This document shows positions 1 through 5,502 of a DNA stretch of 7,222 bases, in pieces. Numbering within the stretch: position 1 is the stretch's first letter; each line of letters starts with the position of its first letter. Position numbers and translations under genes: made by a program. This stretch comes from Ahrensia sp. (lineage in GTDB: Bacteria; Pseudomonadota; Alphaproteobacteria; Rhizobiales; Rhizobiaceae): NCBI GenBank assembly GCA_024639025.1, contig JAHEJF010000072.1:1-7222 (forward strand), in the 5' to 3' direction. The notes under the pieces are model-generated. The model did not search any database. It saw only the letters and a list, made by a program, of their open reading frames with translations, and had not been told where the DNA came from.

Positions 1-177
1 GTTTATCAGCGAAAAACACCGGCTTGCAATCATGCAAACTCAACCAGACGCGCATTCTATATTGCCGAAAGACGTGCGCCTGCCTGTTCTTTTTGCGACC
101 ACGAAAGTCGGAACAATTTGAAGGCCCGGTTGAGGATGGAAACAGATACTTAATGGCTGTACGCGACACTCTCGCAA
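1..177. other. Left-edge segment, no gene assigned
   Basis: All three rightward frames are open from the window edge, to stops at 119-121, 151-153 and 321-323. The 3' end of a truncated rightward gene could therefore lie here, but no frame gives a peptide I recognise. On the leftward strand, ATG codons at 33-31 and 55-53 also read open to the edge, so a divergent gene start is equally possible. No hairpin with a T-tract, tRNA or clear promoter was seen. The segment must contain or precede the start signals of the nuclease gene. Confidence 0.4.
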
Positions 178-675
178 ATGGGCAGCACAAATATTATCGG
201 AATCAGGCAGCACAAGCTGCGCAGAAGAATGCGCCGGACCCTCATGATTGGTGCGCTCCTGTTGGCAGGCGCCTGCACTGGTATCACGGCATCGAAAGTG
301 GATTGGCAACCAGGCAAACCTGATGATGGCGTTTTGTTGCAGCGGGCAATGCCCGTCTGCGACGGACCGCGGAGAGTAAACTGTGTGGTCGATGGCGACA
401 CCATATGGCTTAATGGCGAGAAGATCAGGTTCAGTACTTTCAACACGCCCGAGGTGGCTGGAAAGTGCAAACGCGAAATTGAGTTGGCCGATCAAGCAAC
501 CCGGAAACTCAGCGCCATTTTGTCGAGCAACAGATTTATTGTTCAAAGGCAGGGGCTTGATCGCTATGAAAGGCGGCTCGCCGTGGTGCGCGTGGCTGGC
601 CGCGATGTCGCAGATCTTATGATTGCTGCTGGCCTTGCGCATGAATGGCAAGGCTTTCGACAAAGTTGGTGTTGA
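178..675 (+). CDS. Secreted or lipid-anchored SNase-like (thermonuclease family) protein
   Basis: A 165-residue protein of the staphylococcal nuclease (TNase) fold, a Ca2+-dependent phosphodiesterase family acting on DNA and RNA outside the cytoplasm. Visible family features are VVDGDTI (71-77), an Arg in IRF (R84), NTPE (89-92), DRYERRLA (128-135) and a GLAHEW...SWC C-terminus typical of short alphaproteobacterial members. Against S. aureus nuclease, D74, R84, E92 and R132 match D21, R35, E43 and R87, but the position of D40 is Asn89. The start is uncertain. ATG at 229 gives a compact signal peptide beginning MRRTLMIGALLLAG, then AGAC-T, a non-canonical lipobox; ATG at 244 is also possible. 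No convincing Shine-Dalgarno sequence supports the ATG at 178. Cysteines at 61, 69, 97 and 165 could form disulfides in the periplasm. The next gene begins 43 bases downstream on the same strand. Family assignment is firm; activity is uncertain because of N89. Confidence 0.85.
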   Translation: MGSTNIIGIRQHKLRRRMRRTLMIGALLLAGACTGITASKVDWQPGKPDDGVLLQRAMPVCDGPRRVNCVVDGDTIWLNGEKIRFSTFNTPEVAGKCKREIELADQATRKLSAILSSNRFIVQRQGLDRYERRLAVVRVAGRDVADLMIAAGLAHEWQGFRQSWC

Positions 676-718
676 TATTTAGTCTTTGCGCCGCTGCTGC
701 CCGTGTTATCTTTTGCGG

Positions 719-1561
719 ATGAAATGCATTGCTCTAGCCATTTTTCTGAGCGTGTTGCTGTCCCCGGTCGCAATGAGCCAGGTTGATATGGATCGCCAGG
801 TGGATGTTGAACTGGTGCTGGCTGTCGATGTGTCCGGTTCGATGAGCTATGAAGAAATGCAGATACAGCGGCGCGGCTACGCCGAGGCTTTTCAGTCTGA
901 CGAAGTATTCTCGGCAATTGAATCTGGTTTGCTTGGCAAGGTGGCCGTAACCTATGTGGAATGGGCCCGCTATGATCTCAAAAAGGTCATCGTACCCTGG
1001 AGCCTTATCGAGTCGCGTTCAGACGCCGATTACTTTGCCGAGCGCTTGCTGGCCGCTGAAACCGCCAATATGCGGCGCACGTCGATTACAGGTGCAATCG
1101 ATTACGGCATGAACCAGATCGCGACCAACCATTGGCAGGGTTTACGACGAGTGATCGATATTTCTGGCGATGGTCCCAACAATCAGGGTGGTTTGGTAAC
1201 ATCGTCTCGCGACAAGGCCCTCAAGGCAGGGATTGTGATCAACGGCCTGCCGATCATGGCTGAGAGCGGCCCCGGCAGCCCGGTTGGTCGCGGCGGCAAG
1301 TGGCCCGACCTTGATCTGTACTATCAAGCCTGTGTGATAGGCGGACCGGGTTCCTTTGTCATCCCTGTGAACCGCTGGGATGAGTTTGCCGAGGGCGTCC
1401 GCCGAAAACTGGTACTGGAACTGGCTGGATTGTCCTGGGGCTCACTTGTGCACAAGGCTCGCTTTACCAGCATTGAAGACGTGGATTGTGAAATTGGCGA
1501 AATAACCAGCGGGGCTTGGCAAAGTGAAGGTTACAATGGTGGCGGCCCGAACGATAACTGA
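719..1561 (+). CDS. DUF1194 family von Willebrand factor A-domain protein, secreted
   Basis: A 280-residue protein recognisable as DUF1194, an alphaproteobacterial family with a VWA fold and no firmly known function. The ATG at 719 is preferred over an in-frame TTG at 686 because it begins directly with a signal peptide (MKCIALAIFLSVLLSPVAMS, cleavage near residue 20). The metal-ion-dependent adhesion site appears complete: DVSGSM at 37-42, Thr within RRTSITGAID (119-127) and DISGDG at 147-152. A divalent cation, and hence a protein or ligand partner, is probably bound. The core ends near LELAG (233-237), followed by a tail of about 43 residues. Cys204 and Cys257 could pair in the periplasm. 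The gene lies between the nuclease (43 bases upstream) and the tungstate permease (50 bases downstream) on the same strand, so the three may be co-transcribed, but no shared function is evident. No strong ribosome-binding site is visible. Confidence 0.88.
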   Translation: MKCIALAIFLSVLLSPVAMSQVDMDRQVDVELVLAVDVSGSMSYEEMQIQRRGYAEAFQSDEVFSAIESGLLGKVAVTYVEWARYDLKKVIVPWSLIESRSDADYFAERLLAAETANMRRTSITGAIDYGMNQIATNHWQGLRRVIDISGDGPNNQGGLVTSSRDKALKAGIVINGLPIMAESGPGSPVGRGGKWPDLDLYYQACVIGGPGSFVIPVNRWDEFAEGVRRKLVLELAGLSWGSLVHKARFTSIEDVDCEIGEITSGAWQSEGYNGGGPNDN

Positions 1562-1577
1562 ACGCAAAAATTTGCGT
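1562..1577. promoter_or_regulatory. Short palindrome between the VWA and permease genes
   Basis: ACGCAAA (1562-1568) and TTTGCGT (1571-1577) are perfect inverted copies separated by two A bases. It begins one base after the DUF1194 stop codon and ends 34 bases before the permease ATG. With a four-base loop it makes only a 6-bp stem and no T-tract follows, so it is a poor intrinsic terminator. Its symmetry suits a dimeric repressor better, but no regulator is assigned. Chance occurrence cannot be excluded. Confidence 0.3.
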
Positions 1578-1611
1578 GATTCATCGGTCTGCTTGCGCTA
1601 ATCAGGCGCCA

Positions 1612-2304
1612 ATGGAAAATTTTGCAGAAATCATTGATATTGTGCTTCTTTCGTTGCGCGTTAGCCTGATCGCCTCGTTGATCGGTCTGGCTATTGGTGC
1701 GCCGCTGGGTGCCTATATCTGTACCAGCGAAGGCAAAGCAAAATCTATATGGCTGGCCATCTTCAGTGCCTTGCTGGCTGTTCCAACCGTCGTGGTTGGC
1801 TTGATCGTCTATTTGCTGCTGTCCAATTCCGGGCCGCTGGGATGGTTGGATTTGTTGTTTTCGCCCTCTGCCATCATTATCGCGCAGGTGCTGATCACCG
1901 TCCCGGTTATCACGATTTTTGCGCATCGCGCCTGCGCTGGTCCCTGGGCTGAATTTGGCGATGCTTTGCGCATTGATATTCAAAAGCGCCATTTGCGCAT
2001 GTGGGAGATCATAAAGATTGCGCGGGCAGGGATGGTCACGGCCTTTCTGGTCGCCTTTGGCCGTGCAATCTCCGAAGTGGGTGCGGTGATGATTGTTGGC
2101 GGCAATATTCGTGGTGCAACCAGGGTGATGACAACGGCCATTACACTCGAAACAAGGCAGGGTAATTTCAACATTGCGGTCTGGTTGGGTGCAATATTGG
2201 TGGCTCTGTCACTTGGTGTGACCATCATTACATTTGTGGTGACCCGAGAAGGCATAGGCGCGAGGCGATCAGGGCATCGTGCGCCCAAACGGAATCGCAT
2301 TTAA
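1612..2304 (+). CDS. tupB: Tungstate ABC transporter permease, TupB type
   Basis: A 230-residue inner-membrane permease of the TupB/WtpB-like branch of oxyanion importers, forming the channel for tungstate uptake with TupA (binding protein) and TupC (ATPase). Hydrophobic segments lie at about 8-32, 46-70, 84-104, 138-160 and 187-210. The diagnostic stretch is FGRAISEVGAVMIVGGNIRG (149-168), the ATPase-contacting region with conserved TupB sequence, followed by TRVMTTAI (170-177). A GTG at 1576 would add 12 residues, but it lies inside a palindrome; ATG 1612 is preferred because it has AGG five bases upstream and starts where family members usually start. The C-terminus is basic (ARRSGHRAPKRNRI, 217-230). 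The stop codon TAA overlaps the stop of tupA on the other strand. No ATPase gene follows in this window, which is unusual for a family normally encoded as tupABC. Molybdate cannot be excluded as a substrate from sequence alone. Confidence 0.9.
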   Translation: MENFAEIIDIVLLSLRVSLIASLIGLAIGAPLGAYICTSEGKAKSIWLAIFSALLAVPTVVVGLIVYLLLSNSGPLGWLDLLFSPSAIIIAQVLITVPVITIFAHRACAGPWAEFGDALRIDIQKRHLRMWEIIKIARAGMVTAFLVAFGRAISEVGAVMIVGGNIRGATRVMTTAITLETRQGNFNIAVWLGAILVALSLGVTIITFVVTREGIGARRSGHRAPKRNRI

Positions 2305-3128
2305 CCTGGTGAAACCGGCGTACCGGTGAAAAACAATTGCTGCCCTTTGAAGCGATAGTCTTCGATCGCTTGCTGACCAACCGATCCCGTAATCCATTCA
2401 TGCCATTGCTTGGCGTAACTTGCCTTGTCATGTGACAAATTTGCATTGGTAACCAGCACGCTTGAATAGGGGTTGAACAAGGGCGGTGACTGCTCAAACA
2501 CGATTATGTAGTCGTTCTTGCCACTGAATTTGGACCAGGTGGCCCGGTCAGCGAGTGTGTATCCGCCAATTTCCATCGTCGTGATGATGGTCTGTCCCAT
2601 ACCGCTGCCCGCTTCGAGGTACCATTTGCCAAATGTGCTGACGTCAATGCCTGACTGCTGCCAGAGACGCAGCTCCTTGCGATGCGTACCGCTGTCGTCG
2701 CCGCGGGAAACAAAAGGAATCTCAGAATTGGCCAACCTTGCAAATGCTTCCGATGTAGATTGACTTCCTGTTATGCCGGCAGGGTCTCCCGGCGGTCCAA
2801 TGAGAATGAAATCATTGTACATGACATCGCGACGATCAGTTCCGTGATCAGCTGTGATGAACGCCTGCTCACCCATGCGATCATGAGTGAGTAATGCAGC
2901 GGCATCACCGCGCCTGCCAAGTTCCAATGCCTGACCGGTTCCCACAGCGACCACATTGACCTTTATGCCGGTATGTTTGCTGAAAAGCGGAATGATCGCG
3001 TCGAGCAGACCAGAGTTTTCAGTTGATGTTGTGGTCGCCAAGATGAAAGACTTGTCCTCGGCGCGGCCAGGTTGCAATGACATGACCAGTATTGCCATTA
3101 CGACTATCAAAACTCGGATCGGTGTCAT
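2301..3128 (-). CDS. tupA: Tungstate ABC transporter substrate-binding protein, TupA type
   Basis: A 275-residue periplasmic binding protein that captures tungstate and delivers it to the TupB permease. An N-terminal signal peptide (hydrophobic 5-18) ends at GRA-ED (cleavage near 23/24). The mature protein opens with ATTTSTENSGLLD (31-43), the Thr/Ser oxyanion-binding motif of TupA. GTGQALELGRRGDAAALLTHD (63-83) follows, where relatives usually have GDAD-type residues. SRGDDSGTHRKE (141-152) carries the Arg known to contact the anion in characterised TupA proteins. EAGSGMGQT (172-180) and YTLADRATW (190-198) are also family-typical. Translation starts 9 bases after the regulator stop, with a GAGAG Shine-Dalgarno-like stretch in the gap, so co-transcription with the regulator is likely. 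The gene converges on tupB, their stop codons sharing TTAA. The assignment to TupA rather than PstS or ModA is well supported. Confidence 0.92.
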   Translation of the reverse strand: MTPIRVLIVVMAILVMSLQPGRAEDKSFILATTTSTENSGLLDAIIPLFSKHTGIKVNVVAVGTGQALELGRRGDAAALLTHDRMGEQAFITADHGTDRRDVMYNDFILIGPPGDPAGITGSQSTSEAFARLANSEIPFVSRGDDSGTHRKELRLWQQSGIDVSTFGKWYLEAGSGMGQTIITTMEIGGYTLADRATWSKFSGKNDYIIVFEQSPPLFNPYSSVLVTNANLSHDKASYAKQWHEWITGSVGQQAIEDYRFKGQQLFFTGTPVSPG

Positions 3129-3137
3129 AAGGCTCTC

Positions 3138-4136
3138 TTAGGCAACCAGCAATTGTTTGCGCTCGGCGCGCTCTTGTTGCGGGGACTTAGCATAAAGCTC
3201 GCGGTAGCACTTGGAGAAATGCGATGCTGAAACGAATCCACAGGCCACAGCAATTTCCACCACGGGCAGCGATGATTGAACCAAAAGGTGACGCGCGCGA
3301 TCAAGCCTGATTTCAAGATAGTAGCGGGCAGGGGACCGACCCATCTCCTGGCTGAAGAGGCGTTCAATCTGACGGCGTGACAAGCCAATGTGATCAGCAA
3401 TTTCGAGCAGTGAAAGCGGTTCGGACAGATTGGCTTCCATCAGTTCGATGATGGTCAGTACGCGCGCGTTTTGAACGCCCAACCGGGCCCTTAGAGGCAA
3501 ACGCTGCCGGTCGGTTGATGCTCGAACCCTGTCGGTCAGCATTTGCTCGCAGATCCGATTGACCAAATCATCGTCAAAGTCCTTGGCGACCAATGAAAGC
3601 ATCATGTCCAGTGAGGCTGTACCCCCGGCGCAGGTGTAGATATTGCCATCGATTTCAAACAGGTCGGCATGGACATCGGCCTTGGGAAATTTTTCCTGAA
3701 AGCCGGGCAGATCTTCCCAGTGGATCGCACAACGTTTGCCGCTCAGCAAACCCGCCATGGCCAAAATATATGCGCCGCTGCATAGCCCACCGATGGCAGT
3801 GCCGCGGGCGTGTTGTTCACGCACCAGCGCGGTTGTGGTTTTGGTTGTGTGGCTGGCAATGTTCATACCGCCACAGACGATGAAGAAAGAGGGGCGATCT
3901 GCGCCATTGAGCAATTTGCGCTCATCCTCAGCAGAGGTTTGGACTGCAATTTGCATATTGCCCGATGCTGTGGCTGATCCGCCCGTTTCGCTCGAAAGCC
4001 GCCAGGTATAGGCCTGATATCCCAGTCCGCGATTGGCCAGGCGCAAGACCTCGACCGCCGATGCGAAGGCGAGCATTGTAAATTCAGGAACGAGGAAAAA
4101 GACCACATTTCTGATCGTGTTATTGGCCTGATCCAT
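3138..4136 (-). CDS. GlxA-family AraC-type transcriptional regulator, GbdR-like
   Basis: A 332-residue regulator with an N-terminal DJ-1/PfpI (GATase1-like) sensor domain (about 9-190) and a C-terminal AraC/XylS DNA-binding domain (about 222-320). The sensor has the elbow GGLCSG with Cys119, but no His follows the Cys, which favours ligand sensing over catalysis. IHWEDLPGF (138-146), LFEIDG (159-164) and YTCAGGTASLDMML (167-180) closely resemble GbdR and related regulators of betaine, carnitine and choline catabolism. The two helix-turn-helix units lie at about 242-262 (LLEIADHIGLSRRQIERLF) and 291-311 (VVEIAVACGFVSASHFSKCYR). An upstream in-frame ATG at 4154 would add six residues, but AAGGA nine bases before ATG 4136 makes the latter the better start. 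It probably acts as an activator for the flanking catabolic genes and, through the upstream inverted repeat, for itself and tupA. The exact effector is unknown. Confidence 0.9.
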   Translation of the reverse strand: MDQANNTIRNVVFFLVPEFTMLAFASAVEVLRLANRGLGYQAYTWRLSSETGGSATASGNMQIAVQTSAEDERKLLNGADRPSFFIVCGGMNIASHTTKTTTALVREQHARGTAIGGLCSGAYILAMAGLLSGKRCAIHWEDLPGFQEKFPKADVHADLFEIDGNIYTCAGGTASLDMMLSLVAKDFDDDLVNRICEQMLTDRVRASTDRQRLPLRARLGVQNARVLTIIELMEANLSEPLSLLEIADHIGLSRRQIERLFSQEMGRSPARYYLEIRLDRARHLLVQSSLPVVEIAVACGFVSASHFSKCYRELYAKSPQQERAERKQLLVA

Positions 4137-4194
4137 GGCCGAGTTTCCTTGCATCGTCGATTCTGGTGTTTACAAATTCTGAACAAACCAATGG

Positions 4195-4230
4195 ATGTCG
4201 CATTTGGCAAGACTTTTTTATTTGCGACAT
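4195..4230. promoter_or_regulatory. Inverted repeat, candidate operator of the GlxA/AraC regulator
   Basis: ATGTCGCA (4195-4202) and TGCGACAT (4223-4230) form a perfect 8-bp inverted repeat with centres 28 bases apart, 59-94 bases upstream of the regulator start in the 110-base gap after the MFS gene. TGTCGC is the core of the half-site described for Pseudomonas ArgR, which has the same DJ-1-like plus AraC architecture (TGTCGC, eight bases, AA). On the leftward strand the arm at 4229-4224 fits that spacing exactly. ArgR half-sites are direct repeats whereas these are inverted, so the comparison is suggestive only. No T-tract follows on the leftward strand, which argues against a terminator for the MFS gene. 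Confidence 0.5.
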
Positions 4231-4246
4231 TGGGAGAGTTTCTTGC

Positions 4247-5431
4247 TCAATCAACCATTGAACTTTGCATTCTCAATGCGGAGAGCCACAGATGGGCAAT
4301 GATTGCGGCCAGATAAAGCAGCGAAACGGTCAAAATCATGCCCGTAAAACCGGCGACACCAAGGACAAACAATATGATCGGTGTCCCCAACAGATTGCCC
4401 AGATTCCCCATTTGCGCCATAGCCCCGTATGCTTTCGCCCGGTCGTCAATTTCCGGATTCAGATCCGGGACAGCGGTAAAACTGGCGCCTTGGACGAGCC
4501 CCAGTGCTGCATAGAGCAATACAGGGATATATGGACTTTCTGGCAGGGCAAGAAATGCGAGTAAGAAAGCAATTCCAGCGCCAAAGCCAAGAACTACCAC
4601 CGATATGGGGCGAATGAAACGCAACAAAAAAACGCCCAGAACCAATGAGGTCACGATGCTGGCAAGCGGTATTAGCGTCATGACAATTTTTTCGTGTTCA
4701 TCGGCCAGAAAGCGCGGCATGACTGAAATCATGGCCACGAATGAGAGCGTATAAGGCAACCATCCGACGGAAGCGGCTGCAATAAATGGGGAGCGATAGG
4801 TGGTCCAATGCAGTCGCAGATATTGGGGCAGACCGAAGGGAACGGCCTTGCCGGGCGCCAGTTCCTTGATGGTCGGCAGAATAAGGGTAAGTATCGTGGC
4901 GAAAGTCGCCATATAGAGACCGTGTGCCGCAAAAACGGTGCTCAGGCCACCCATTGCCATGAGTGTGGGTCCAACAAACGCAATTGCTGCAAAGGCTACC
5001 CCAAAGAATGTACCCCAGAGGGTCATGGCAAAGCCCAGTTGGCTTGGTTTTGCGATGGCGCTGATCAAGGTGGGCGCGGCGACTACAATTGCAAGATGTG
5101 AGATGCCCTCAATGAGCCGTGCGGCCAGCATCAGGTTGAACGGTGGCATGAACGTTTGCAATAATGAAACCACTGCGCCGGTCCACAAACCGCCCAGCAG
5201 CAGCTTTCGATATCCGATGCGTGCACCCAGTAATCCTGCCACCAAGCCAAGCACTACCCCAAGAAAACTCAACAGTGAAACCAGCAGGCCGGACATCGTT
5301 CCGAAGCTGTCATAGTGCTCCTGCACTTGCTGAAAGGTGATGCTCACTTTACCAAACTGCGCACCTGCTCCCAGGCCTGCCAGCCAGATGATGATGACAA
5401 GAATAATGCGGGGAACGGGGAGGTTAGGCAT
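4247..5431 (-). CDS. Major facilitator superfamily transporter, substrate unknown
   Basis: A 394-residue inner-membrane protein with about twelve hydrophobic segments (near 8-27, 46-69, 77-94, 103-126, 132-155, 165-185, 214-237, 247-270, 274-296, 301-320, 344-360 and 362-385). The loop between helices 2 and 3, GLLGARIGYRK (66-76), is a degenerate MFS motif A in which the usual Asp is Ala70. Length fits a single-copy 12-helix transporter. It sits between the corrinoid-activator gene (71 bases upstream) and the GbdR-like regulator (110 bases downstream), all on the same strand, so uptake of the compound metabolised by the locus is a reasonable inference; export cannot be excluded. No good Shine-Dalgarno sequence precedes ATG 5431. 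It is not recognisable as BetT, ProP or another named betaine carrier. Confidence 0.85.
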   Translation of the reverse strand: MPNLPVPRIILVIIIWLAGLGAGAQFGKVSITFQQVQEHYDSFGTMSGLLVSLLSFLGVVLGLVAGLLGARIGYRKLLLGGLWTGAVVSLLQTFMPPFNLMLAARLIEGISHLAIVVAAPTLISAIAKPSQLGFAMTLWGTFFGVAFAAIAFVGPTLMAMGGLSTVFAAHGLYMATFATILTLILPTIKELAPGKAVPFGLPQYLRLHWTTYRSPFIAAASVGWLPYTLSFVAMISVMPRFLADEHEKIVMTLIPLASIVTSLVLGVFLLRFIRPISVVVLGFGAGIAFLLAFLALPESPYIPVLLYAALGLVQGASFTAVPDLNPEIDDRAKAYGAMAQMGNLGNLLGTPIILFVLGVAGFTGMILTVSLLYLAAIIAHLWLSALRMQSSMVD

Positions 5432-5502
5432 CCAGACAGATAAGCAGGTTTTGTAATTTGCAAAAGCGCTAAATTGTACTCAGCCCCGTATTTCTCGTGG
5501 GC

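Noticed and set aside
24..323. Rightward open frame of 99 codons at the left edge, including an ATG at 153 preceded by GAGGATGGA.
   Set aside because: It overlaps the signal-peptide region of the nuclease gene in another frame, its product resembles no family I know, and two other frames are also open from the edge.
40..663. Leftward open frame of 207 codons opposite the nuclease gene.
   Set aside because: It covers the same DNA as a recognisable SNase-like protein, and its translation shows no domain, signal peptide or family motif; it is best explained as an antisense shadow.
2314..2327. Hairpin ACCGG-CGTA-CCGGT near the convergent tupA/tupB ends, considered as a bidirectional terminator.
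   Set aside because: The stem is only 5 bp, it lies inside the tupA coding sequence, rightward it is followed by GAAAAAC, and leftward only by TTTC, so no proper T-tract exists on either strand.
4152..4154. ATG at 4154 as the start of the regulator gene.
   Set aside because: The in-frame ATG at 4136 has AAGGA at a good distance, whereas that sequence would lie inside the coding region if 4154 were used.
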